Positions 47,004 to 57,289 of a stretch of DNA of 64,000 nucleotides are shown here, piece after piece. Numbering within the stretch: the first letter of the stretch is position 1; each line of letters begins with the position of its first letter. Source of the stretch: Epiperipatus broadwayi (lineage: Eukaryota; Onychophora; Udeonychophora; Euonychophora; Peripatidae); assembly GCA_028023455.1 (NCBI GenBank), contig JAQFVV010006427.1, forward strand, positions 1,548,001 to 1,612,000, read 5' to 3'. The notes under the pieces are model-generated. The model was not told where the DNA came from, ran no database searches, and saw nothing but the letters and a program-made list of their open reading frames with translations. The position numbers and the translations under genes were made by a program.

Positions 47004-48321
47004 GTTGTGAATATTTTTTAAAAAAGTTGAATGTTATGTGTGAATATTTGATGTATTATTTAACTATACAATCTGTTAACACAAATTAATTATGCAGTTA
47101 ATTGCTTGGAATATCATGATATTAAAGACAACAGTTGAAGTTAAGTACATTAAATTGTTCTAATCACAATAAAAATTATTCTAATTTATGTTGTACTTAC
47201 AAGCAAAAGATCTATTACTTCTAACATTAGTTATGCTATGGAAAAAGTATCTTCATTAGTACATATTTCTTATACCTAAATTTCTGATGTCAAAATCAAC
47301 CTTATTTAAATTCCAGAATTAACTCTGTGGCAATGGAGATCTGTACAAATATCCACAGCGTTACAGGATTAAGCCAATAAAACAACATTATTACTTCATA
47401 AGCAATGAATTTAAAGTAATTATATTGGTTACTAATTTGCTCAAATTTATATTTAAAAAAAATTATTTTGAATTTAATAACAAACACTAACTATAATTAC
47501 AGAATACATTAATGAACATAAAAGTGGTTTTTAATTATGCAAATGTTTTTGATTGAGACAATTTGTGTAAATAATAGATATACCTAAGTATACTTAGATT
47601 TATTGATTGTACTTTTATAATATGAACACAAACAAGTCAAATTATTAAAATTCATTGATTATACCAATTCTCTAAATAAAACAACTATGATCAATATAAA
47701 TTATTCATTTTTTGTATGTTATTGTTACTCTGACAAGACTTAATAAAAACAAACATCTATAAAAATATGATCAATCACTATTTTGATCCTAAAAATTGCA
47801 AAATAAGGATTCTTGAGAGTCAATTACTCGGAAATGAAAAAATATGCAATGATTATGTACAATTGTAAATATATTCTACAATGAGTTTAAATATATGTAA
47901 CATCCTAAATACCTATTGTATTATTTTATTTTTAAAGCAAATTTATATGCAATTACTAAAGAATAAGTAAATAATATGATTTATTAGAAACAACTATATA
48001 TTTCACCATTAACTCTCACTTTTAATAATATATTGCCTAATAATAAAATTTTGTGTAAGTACTTTAGCATCCAACAATTATCAGAGACAAAAAAAGTTTG
48101 ATAACTTGACTTAATTTTAAAATTAATCTTACTACAAATACTAAAGAAAGGATTTCCTCTGCATAACCTTCATTTCACTAGTCAGATTATGAATATTACT
48201 ATTGAACTATTTAGAATATTAAAAACAATTACTCTTATAATGAAATTATTTTTAATGCAATACTATAAATATAATCTACAATGTGATATTACTTTGAAGA
48301 ATAACCTACATTCTTAATAAT
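47004..48321. other. AT-rich DNA without a recognisable gene
   Basis: No element ends, RNA or coding signal seen. Confidence 0.5.
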
Positions 48322-48324
48322 TAA

Positions 48325-49208
48325 GGTACTCATACTTTTGACAATCCATCCCACTTTAGGGCATTGTTCCTCCAACAAAACACATCGATATAATGTTACT
48401 GGGCCATTACATTTTCTTTAATATTTTAACCAATAAACAATACACAAACAACTCTTTAAAATTATGTTATTTTATTTTTTAAACTAATGTTATAGATTTT
48501 CAATTAATAAGCACTTTTTATTTGTTTTATAATAAATGTTCCTTTATTTTAGTTTTTTTTTTAAAAAATAACCAAATTTTTTTGTTTTGTAAGAAATGTT
48601 TGTTTAGGTTAGGTTTTTTTTATGGAAAATAATTGAATATATTTACAAAATGTTCGTTTGTTAATACCATGTTTTTTCACTAATGTTGATTTGATTACTT
48701 CAAACATAGTTTTATTTTTGGTTGATAAACAATACCTCAATAACCAATTTATTTTTGTTTGATAAGAAATGTTCCTTTATTTAATTTTTTTTTGTGAACC
48801 ATAATTTAATATACTAAACAATACAGACAGCTTGAATGAAGACTTTTTTCCACAAGTAGCCATTTTTTCACTAACACAAGCTCTCGCAATGTACAAGACT
48901 TTAGATTTAGGTGTGCCAAATCACATTTCCTAATTTTAATGCATTTAGGGGGGTTTACATTGGGTACAGTGTGACAATTTAGAGGACCTTATAGTAATTC
49001 ATTTAGGTTTAAAAATAAAGCTAAGTGTGAATTGCAAGAGCAAATGTTCACAAACACACTGCTTTCCTCTGGTAGCCAAAAGACTTAATTGCTAGCACTC
49101 AATTACTGATAGCAATTGAGAAGTTGTTCCTGATAAATGGTATTCTCAACTACTTTTGGCTAGCAACAGTGCCATCTAGTGGAATGGATTGTCATAAGTA
49201 TGAGTACC
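48325..49208. mobile_element. 884-bp TIR element with TAA target duplication
   Basis: Ends are inverted repeats: GGTACTCATACTT.TGACAATCC.. at 48325-48356 against its complement at 49177-49208 (two mismatches in about 32 bp, weaker match for about 13 bp more). TAA flanks both sides (48322-48324 and 49209-49211). A TWA duplication of 3 bp fits PIF/Harbinger-type elements. There is no transposase. Inside, diverged units (TTTGTTT.ATAAGAAATGTTCCTTTATTT) repeat about three times, and TAGCCAAAAG / CTTTTGGCTA form a subterminal inverted pair. Confidence 0.82.
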
Positions 49209-49258
49209 TAATTTGGATTAGTCATTCATTAGACTGGAGAATATCCATTTAATGAATA

Positions 49259-49521
49259 ACATTTCTGTAGTGTAGTTTTCAATACACCACTCTCATGCAA
49301 GGTATGAACTGGTTTCTATCATTCCCTAACACTTTATGGAGAGGTATAATCATAAACATATGACCAAAGACATGGGGGAAAGATGATGATCCCTAAAATG
49401 CACATTTCATGCTGAACCAGCACTTATCAGTTGGCCCAAATCACCTTCTCTTACTCACATCTTTATTGTTGTTCAGTATATATAGATAGTAAGAGTGATG
49501 TAAATTACACTACAGAAATAT
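49259..49521. mobile_element. MITE-like element with short TIRs
   Basis: ACATTTCTGTAGTGTAG at 49259-49275 pairs with TACACTACAGAAAT at 49506-49519. The interior part at about 49355-49490 (AAAGACATG, TGCACATTTCATG.TGAACCAG, CAGTTGGCCCA) recurs inverted at 56095-56225. About 263 bp, no coding capacity. Confidence 0.7.
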
Positions 49522-49844
49522 TTATCTATGTTCTTAGTTTATAAGCAGTAGATAAAATATAATATACAAAAAAAGTCTTTATAATCATAGTATTTGGATA
49601 TCAAAGTGATTTAGTTATAAACTTAATTATTATAATTTTTGGAAATATTTTTTTCCTGATAGATATAAATATTGTATAATGACTGATTTATCAATTCCCT
49701 CAAAAATAATCATGCATTCCACAATATCAGTAAATTTGTAAAAATGTATGCTTGTTTGCTGTGAGAATTACTAGAATGGGAATCAAAATGGTGGTCTTTA
49801 TTTGTAAATAACTAACTAGACTATTCTGTGAAAGGTTTTGACCT

Positions 49845-49945
49845 AATAGCCAATTATGGCTAGAGTATCACCTTTAATTCAGTATTTCATAAATCTAAAT
49901 ATCATTGGTTTGAATCTATGCTAATACTGTAACTGATCACGCTAA
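49845..49945 (+). mobile_element. tRNA-derived SINE-like repeat, copy 3 (head only)
   Basis: TATGGCTAGAGTATCACCTTTAATTCAG, then CATAAATCTAAATATCATTGGTTTGAATC and CTAATACTGTAACTGATCA (in parts), match the heads of copies 1 and 2, including the B-box-like GGTTTGAATC. The CTGAAGA-hairpin part is missing. Confidence 0.65.
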
Positions 49946-50055
49946 ACCAACTAAAATCTGTTTATGTACAAGTTTGTTTAAACATATATTCAAATATTTC
50001 AATGAAAATTTTAATTCATTTCCCTTCTTGTTTTATTACTTACCTGAGAATAATT

Positions 50056-50397
50056 TTAATGCACCAATCAGCGCATAACAGCAGAGCTTCTTCAAATTAA
50101 ATCACAATTTATTATAAACTTAATATAAATTATAATACATAATAATTAGTGCCAGAGCGTTTTCAAGAGAACTTAGCTCTCATAATCATGGGCAACAAAG
50201 AGTATTTGTTGCCCATGATTATGAGAGCTAAGTTCTCTTGAAAACGCTTCGGCACTAATTATTATGTATTATAATTTATATTAAGTTTATAATAAACTGT
50301 GATTTAATTTGAAGAAGCTCTGCTGTTATGCGCTGAATGGTGCATTAAAATTATATATATATATATAGTAAGCAGCTGAGTGTGAAATAATTTCTTT
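50056..50397. mobile_element. Palindromic insertion with 16-bp target duplication
   Basis: Arms of about 145 bp (50049-50196 and 50204-50355) are inverted copies with very few differences around a 7-bp centre, so this is the youngest-looking repeat of the window. TTACCTGAGAATAATT flanks the insertion (50040-50055 and 50398-50413). Right of the palindrome a (TA)n tract and about 30 bp belong to the insertion. Each arm contains the hammerhead-like hairpin motif also seen 3' of the PLEs. A 16-bp duplication is typical of LINE-type or PLE-type retroposition rather than DNA transposition. Confidence 0.85.
50210..50254 (+). ncRNA. Hammerhead-like hairpin in the palindromic insertion
   Basis: UGCC-CAUGAUUAUGA-GAG..CUC-UUGAAAACGCUUC-GGCA. 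UGCC pairs with GGCA and GAGAGC.. with ..GUUCUCUU. The inverted arm has the same motif on the minus strand at 50151-50195. Layout matches the hairpins at 39625, 43444 and 53881. Confidence 0.45.
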
Positions 50398-50649
50398 TTA
50401 CCTGAGAATAATTAAGTACGATGGATATCCACTTCTCAACCAATTGTTTGATGGTTCACAAGATTATTTATGTTCAAAGTCTGAAAAACTTTTAAAGTTT
50501 ACTGGTTTTATTTTACACATATAGTCCTTAACATGCATGATAGGCAGATACATTTCTACCATGAAGTCATTCCCAAAAATATATATGTATGAATTTATAG
50601 ATATATAATTATTCATATAAGTGCATATATATTTGTGTGTGTGTGGTTT

Positions 50650-53045
50650 TATTTTTATTATCATCGTTTTTAACCATTATTGATCCACTGTAGGATGGTT
50701 TCTCCAAGTTCAATCCTCTTCTACAATCTCTAACCTCTCTTTTCCACAAAATACCAGCACACATAGATCTTTTACAATTTAAAAATTTAACTGGCCATTT
50801 GTTATCTTTTCTAGTTATATGCTCAGCTCAACTCCACTCCAATCTCATAATTCTTTCAATGATGTCATCAATAGCTGTTTGTTCTCTCACCCATGTATTC
50901 ATTTTCATTTTTTTTGTTACTCCTAACATGCATCTCTCCATAATTCTGAGTGATCTAAAATCTATCTATTGCTGTTTTCTTAATTTTTCAAGTCTCAGAT
51001 GCATAAATAAGAACTAATAATAAACATTTATTAAAAATCTTCCTTTTCAAATTATTTCTACCAAAAACACTTTAACCAAGTTTAATTCTGTAATTAAACT
51101 TATCATTATGTGTACATCTTTAGTAATAATCTGACCCAAGATATTTGTAGTTGTTAACTTCTTTTAACTCATCATTATCAATCTTTATTTTCTTCATTTA
51201 AGAAAATCCATTGAACATTAATTTAGTCTTTTTAATATTTACTTTTAATTCTACTCTCTTACTTTCATCTGCTAACTCTTGCAATATTTTCTGACACTCT
51301 AACACATTATTTGCAAAAACAACTATATCATCTGCAAAATCTAGGTGACTTAAATAATCTCCATTTATTTTTTATTCCCTTAGCTTTCCATTTTAACCCA
51401 CAAAATGCTTTTTGCAAAACTGTTGTAAAAAGTTTTGAAGATGTGGAGTCATCTTGTTATATACCCTTCTCAATGTTAATCTTATTTGTATCATTATGTA
51501 ATCTAATTATTGCTATTGCATTTTTATAAATATTCTTCAGAATATAACATTATCCTGGGTCTACATCTTGATGATCTAACGTTTTAATCACTGAAGAAAT
51601 GGTTATTGAATCAAATGCCATTTCATGGTCTACAAATCAAAGTATAATGGCAATGCATAGTCATTGGTCCTTTCTATAACTTTTCTCAATACTTAAATAT
51701 GATCCATTGTATTAAAACATCTTTTAAATCCAGATTGTTCTTTGGTTGATTGAAATCCAAAGTTGGCTGTAAATGAGTTGTAATTATTTAGTAAAAATTT
51801 TGTATAGAACTGATAAAAGACTTATAGGTCTGTAAATTCTAATGTCTTCTTTATCACCTTTTTAAAATATTAATACTGGATTCTTTTAATCATCTTGTAC
51901 ATATTTATCATTTAGACATTTCGTATGTAACTCTGCCAATTTTTTTCTATTTCTCAACCTGTTTTCTTTTAAGATATCGATTATAATCCCTCCATAAAAC
52001 TGAAGTTTTTCCCTTCTTCATTAATTTAATTGCATATCTCACTTTTTAATTTAAAATCCTGGGTAATTCAACAGATTCTTTGTTCTTTATAGCTATATAA
52101 TTCTTGGTAGAACTCTTCACAATTCTTGATGCCATTTCTTTTTTTCTTATTGCAGAAATAATTTTCCTACCAATACCAAAATGTTGTTTTACACTCTTGA
52201 GACTTATTCTTTTCTATAACTTATTATACTTTCTTATATAATTATCAATTTTTTTTGCATCATTTTACAAAATTTCAGATATTCAATCCTTCTTAATACA
52301 TCATTTTTATAGAGTTTCATATTCCTTCTTTTTTTCATAAATTGTCGTCTCAGTAGAAATTCTCCTCACCAATTGCTGCCTTTTTTGTACCAGCTATCTT
52401 TTTTTTTCATGTGTCATAGCATTGGCCAGGAAGTCAAACCGCTAACCTGGAACAACTGCTTGTAAGGCAGCTGTGCTGACTTCTTGACCACCAATGCTTG
52501 ACTACCAGCTATCTTTGGTGCAGCTATCTTTGGTGCAATTTTTATAAGTATATCAGTTATCTTCCTATTGATTTCATTCAAATATGAATCATGTTCAAAA
52601 TCTGTTAATATTTGAAAACAATTTGCAAGTTCTAATTTACATTCATTGGAATGTTTCTGAAAAATTAGGAATATCAACTGTGAATATTGTTTTTCTTAAT
52701 AATTTTTGTCTTTCTAGTTTCACATTAGCATGTATCACTTTCTGTGTTAAATTTATTAAGAACATTGCAATCTTGAAATATATATTTCCTGTTAGTCAAA
52801 ATGTAATCCAATTCTGCTGTACTTTTATGTGGATGCTTACATATTCCACTTCTGTTGAATATTTTTTTCAAAAAAAGAATTCATAATATAAAGTTTTTCT
52901 TTTTCTGCGAACTCCACAAGTCTATGTCCTTTCACTTAACAGTAAATTCCTTTCTGCAGCCTTACTTTGTATGTATAAATATTATTGGGATACAAACTGA
53001 CATGTATGAAAGCAATAAATTTGCTATAGGGCACCACCAGATTGT
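50650..53045 (-). mobile_element. RTE-type LINE, degenerate, 5'-incomplete
   Basis: On the minus strand, in order: endonuclease C-terminal part (GHRLVEFAEKEKLYIMNSFF; LDYILTNRKYIFQDCNVLNK; about 52690-52960), a linker (ECKLELANCFQIL), RT blocks (FDSITISSV near 51620; FADDIVVFAN with FADD at 51327-51338; KKTKLMFNGFS), and a C terminus (GETILQWINN) just before an ATC-rich end at about 50660. RTE elements have apurinic-type endonuclease plus RT and end in short simple repeats, as here. It is interrupted by a tRNA-like SINE at 52402-52502 and by many stops. Confidence 0.88.
52402..52502 (-). mobile_element. Short tRNA-like SINE inserted in the RTE element
   Basis: The target duplication TACCAGCTATCTTT (14 bp) flanks it at 52388-52401 and 52503-52516. 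In sense (minus) it is GTCAA, then a 79-nt tRNA-like unit (52419-52497), then ATGACACATG and an A-run. The ends GCATTGG and CCAATGC pair perfectly (7-bp acceptor stem). CTGC-CTTACAA-GCAG makes an anticodon arm with UAC, as in a valine tRNA. TGGTCAAGAAG fits the A box exactly and GGTTTGACTTC is B-box-like. The variable region is longer than in a normal tRNA. At about 100 bp it is almost only a tRNA plus tail, and it is younger than the RTE copy it interrupts. Confidence 0.85.
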
Positions 53046-53880
53046 AACCTGGAGCTAGATCAGAAATAATTATTCTAAATCATTTATTTATTTAACAGTC
53101 ATATTCACAACAAATAAAGTAGTTGTTGTAATACACAAACATCCACACAATATAAAGAATCATTATTATTACTTTTAAGCAAACTAAGCACTAATGATAG
53201 ACAAGTAATACTATAGTAATAATGAAACTTATTTATTCTATCATTAATAAGTTGAACTACAAACTTATGAATTAAAGTGTAACAAATCTTTTATTAATTC
53301 TCCTATAACATAATTTAATGAATCTGTTTGAGCAATATTAAATCCCTATCATATTACTTCCTAATGTTTACTCTCAAATCTTTTCCAATCACAATATTTG
53401 ACTAATTAAATCTTAATCTAAGTAACAATATAATTATATGAGATATATGCATGAAAATGCCTTACTAGCATTGATACATTGATTTTAAAGGGACCTCCTG
53501 AATCACCTCTCAATGAAGAACAATATCAGGACTCAAGCTAGCATGCATATGTAATCTAACTTAAAGCTATATGCCACCATAATACAAGGCACTCAGCCCC
53601 TAATTTTTTTCTAGGAGATGGCCTGGAACAATGGCATAACTAAGATTAGTAAATAACTTTTATTTTACCAAAATCTCTCACAATCAGAGTTATTTAGGGA
53701 AAAGCTAAACTTTAAAATATCCTATAAATAAAAGGTATGACTCTCTTAATTATTACCTAACAACCCTAAAAATTTATTTCTAGGAATCAACCAAATCAAA
53801 ATGCATCAGATCACATAACAGATAATATTAAAATTACATATAAAGATACTAAGTAATAACCTGTATATTTATACTTTACT
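53046..53880. other. AT-rich DNA, possible old PLE 3' region at its end
   Basis: No coding match could be fixed. Because it runs into the PLE-type hairpin at 53881, the last few hundred bases (with ATTACATATAAAGATACTAAGTAATAA) may be a decayed PLE 3' region like 43290-43440. Confidence 0.35.
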
Positions 53881-53923
53881 GGCTATGAATATGAGAAGTA
53901 CATCTTCTTGAAAGCGCTCAGCC
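53881..53923 (+). ncRNA. Hammerhead-like hairpin, third locus
   Basis: GGCU-AUGAAUAUGA-GAAG UACAU CUUC-UUGAAAGCGCUC-AGCC. GGCU/AGCC and GAAG/CUUC pair. GAAAGCGCUC can be read as GAA, stem III AGC/GCU and cleavage-site C in the hammerhead layout. The best preserved of the four loci. Confidence 0.5.
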
Positions 53924-54650
53924 ATTTAATTTAGTTTTTAATTTCTTGTTATAGCTTTATGTTGGAAGTGTGAAAGCACGATTTAATATTATTATATAAA
54001 GATACATAAAATTATTATATATTACTAACAAATATAAATGTTTTATATTAGAATCATGCTCTATTGTTTTAATGCTATTGCCCTAACAGTTTAAATCTTT
54101 AGCAAATAAATGAGTCTTATTCCATTTTATTTACAAAAGAATTCGTAAATCCTCAGTCCACTCTCTTACATGAAGAATTTCCAATGTTGATCCTTGCATT
54201 GGTCAGTAACGCATTGAAATTCGAGTTGCCAGCTTAAAAGTATTAATGGGAGAGATATTGCCACTGGTAATAATATAATGTTCATAGATTATTCACACAT
54301 GTTTAATGATAAATGTCTGTTTTCAGAGTTGGAATGCTCTGGCTAACTAGTACTTGATTCTCATTCTTTGGATGATGATACTTCCTTCATTACTAGGCAT
54401 CTGAAGATACAGTTCTGGAAAAAAGCATTTTCTGGAAGGGTTTTAATTAATCAGCATACATTTGGTCTCTAGATAAAATTACACAGAATAATTAATTACA
54501 TTATAAATAAATTTGTTTTTATAGTCCTTGCAGAGACCTACCCAATTCTTTTACTTAACATTTTCTTCTTTAAATTTAACACTTTAGTTCTATAAGGATC
54601 AAAATTATTTGCTTAACATTTTAAAAAATGAACTTATTTTTATTTTATCC
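53924..54650. other. AT-rich DNA without a recognisable gene
   Basis: A somewhat G+C-richer stretch at 54150-54440 has no matching repeat or frame. Confidence 0.5.
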
Positions 54651-54651
54651 C

Positions 54652-55520
54652 CCCCCCCCAATCATCATCCTCATTGTCAAACATTATCAGTCCATTGCAG
54701 GATGGTCTTTCCAAGTTCAATCCATCTTCTCTGATCTCTAGTCTCTCTTCTCCATGTCAACCCTGCACATATTTTTATTTTTTCCATTCATCTCACATGT
54801 GGTCTATTTCTAGGTCTTTTACAATCTCTTGGAATCCAGTTTAAGATTTCAATTGTCCATCTATTATAATCTCTTTTGGAAATATATCCAGCCCAACTTC
54901 ACTTCAGTCTTTTAATTTTTTCAATGAGGTCAGTAACACCTGTTTGTTCTCTTACCTATGTATTACATTTTTTATCTATTCTTATTATTCCTAACATGAA
55001 TCTCTCCATACTTCTTTAAATGATCTTAAGTCTCTGTATTGTTATTCTATTAAGGGTCCAAGTCCCAGATCCGTAAGTAAGAACTGGTAAAACATTTTTA
55101 TTAAAAATCTTTCTTTTCAAATGCATAAGCATATTTCCTTTTAATATTAAGTAATTTCAAACCAAAAGCACTCCAACCAAATTTAATTCTATGATTAATT
55201 TCATCCATTATGTTTCCATTTGTAGTAATAATCCGACCAAGGCATTTGTAGTTGTTAATTTCTTCTAACTCATCATAATCAATCTTTATTTTCATCTTTT
55301 GAGAAAATCCATTGAACATTACTTTAGTCTTTTTAACGCTTACATTCAATCCTACTTACTTAATTTCATCTAGAAACTCTTGCAACATTTCCTAAGCTCT
55401 AAAGCATTATTTGCAAAAACAACTACATCATCTGCAAAATCTAAATGATTTAAATGATCTCCATTTACTTTTACTCCTTTAGCTTCTCAGTTTAATCCAC
55501 AAAATACTTCTTGCATATAC
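54652..55520 (-). mobile_element. RTE-type LINE fragment, 3' part, second copy
   Basis: Minus-strand RT end: FADD-like FADDVVVFAN (55427-55438 for FADD), MNVSVKKTKVMFNGFSQK..YKCLGRIITTNGNIMDEINHRIKFGWSAF (55101-55349) and LGKTILQWTDN before an ATGATGATT end and a C9 run (54651-54659 on the plus strand). It aligns block by block with 50660-51400 and has the same orientation. The 5' cut within the RT fits 5' truncation. Confidence 0.88.
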
Positions 55521-56074
55521 ATTTAGACGATTTTGATTTGGTTATAGATATGCATTATTTACTAATCAAAAACTTGAACTAACCATGCACATATAGGTAA
55601 TGTTCTAGATCAATATATATATATATGCAAAAAACTTAACACAATGAACAAAAATTAAAACAAAGTTCTCGTTTACTGTGATGAGATTTATAATTTATTT
55701 TGATTATTTGAAACTGAATTATTTTCTAATACAAAAATGATTAATGTTTATAGTATCAATGAATAATTTATTTGTGAGTATAACATAACATCTCTTGATT
55801 TAAATATAAAGAGGATTATTTTCAGGAGGAAAAAATGACTTTTTTAACAGAAAAAAAAATCGTGTGCTTAAAATTGAGCAAAAAATATAACTACTATTAT
55901 TTTTGCCAGAAGAAAATATTATATAAAAAGATAAAATTATTAGGATGATTAAATAAAATAACCAAAATGATTAAATGCTATAAGAGGTCATATGAAGCTT
56001 GAGCTGAAGTTGAACCTCAATTTATTGTATCATAGTTGTGAAGCAGAAAATGTAAAAACTGTCAGCTTGTTGAG

Positions 56075-56105
<31 letters not shown>

Positions 56106-56884
56106 CTGAACAAATGATAATCAGTGTAAGAGATTGTAATCTGGGCCAACTGAGGGGCACTGGTTCAACATGAAATGTGCATCTTGGGGATCAGTTATCT
56201 TTTTCACATGTCTTTGATCTTATATTTTAGTAAGTGTGATGGAATATAAGTTTGAAATATATTTAAATACATATTATATGAAGTTAAGTTTAAGTATGTT
56301 TAAAAAAATAATGGGTTCAAGAAGTTAAATTGTAACATGTCCTATATGAATTACTTGAAAAAGTGTGTGTTTCAAGTATATCTATAGTGTAAGAGGTTGT
56401 TTTGACTTCTGGGCTGATGGATGGTTTTGATAGGATTGAGCTAAAGGTGAATGATGCACTAATAAAAACAAAAACTTGCCAATATATTTTAAGATAATAA
56501 AATTATTAAGATGATTAAATAAAATAAACAAATGATTAGTGGTTATAAGAGGTCATGTGAGTTTTGAGTGGAAATTGGGCCTCAATTCAAAAAATCTTTA
56601 GCTCTCAAATTTGTTGTGCACCACTGTGCTATACAGCATAAAGTTAGTTAACTATATAATAATATTATATTTAAGTACATAATAAATACACAATAAAAAT
56701 TATCAAAATTTATTGGACAGTCAATATTATGTGATACAAAATAATAAATAATGTGAAAATAATCTTTAAAATATTGGTAGTAGCAAACAAAATTAAACTT
56801 TATAGGAAATTAACAACACAGTAAAATAACACTAATATGAAAATAATTAGGTGTAATTTAATAATAAAGTTAATTAGTTGTAAT
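55521..56884. repeat. AT-rich DNA with a direct duplication and a repeat homologous to 49.4 kb
   Basis: About 100 bp starting AATTATTA.GATGATTAAATAAAATAA with TATAAGAGGTCAT.TGA occurs at 55925-56025 and 56490-56590. 56095-56225 is the reverse complement of the element interior at 49355-49490 and is bordered by (TA)n(TG)n at 56072-56104. No gene is seen. Confidence 0.65.
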
Positions 56885-57160
56885 TACTATTTGGATTATT
56901 CTCATCATCTAATATTAATGTTAAATGTTTTTTTAGAAAAAATTAAACTTTATTTAAATTTTTCAAATATATCAACTATTAGTAGCAACACACAGATTAA
57001 CACTTAATACAATATTGTGATTTATGTATTTTCCTTTCTTCTTTAATTGTGGCCTGACCAATAACAGTACTAGCAAAGAAATCAAATCTAGACCCTTTAG
57101 ATTTGTGAATATTAAACTTAAGACAATGCTCTAAACCACTAGTCTATTCTATCAAAGGCA
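56885..57160 (-). mobile_element. tRNA-derived SINE-like repeat, copy 4
   Basis: On the minus strand: AGTGGTTTAGAGCATTGTCTT, AATCTAAAGGGTCTAGATTTGATT, TTTGCTAGTACTGTTATTGGTCAGGCC (in parts) match the heads and body of copies 1 and 2, and the tail GTTGCTACTAATAGTTGA..TTTAAATAAAGTTTAATTTTTTC and TTAGATGATGAGAATA matches copy 2 to its outer end. The CTGAAGA-hairpin box is lost. There is no inverted arm at the head side, unlike copies 1 and 2. Confidence 0.75.
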
Positions 57161-57289
57161 ACAGTCATTATAAATGTATATAGGCAACTGTCAATATAAA
57201 TTTATATACTTATCTAAGATGGTGTTCTGATTTCTCCACTGGTTTCTTAAGAGCAAATGATAACTGAATAATAATTGTTTGTCATTGCC

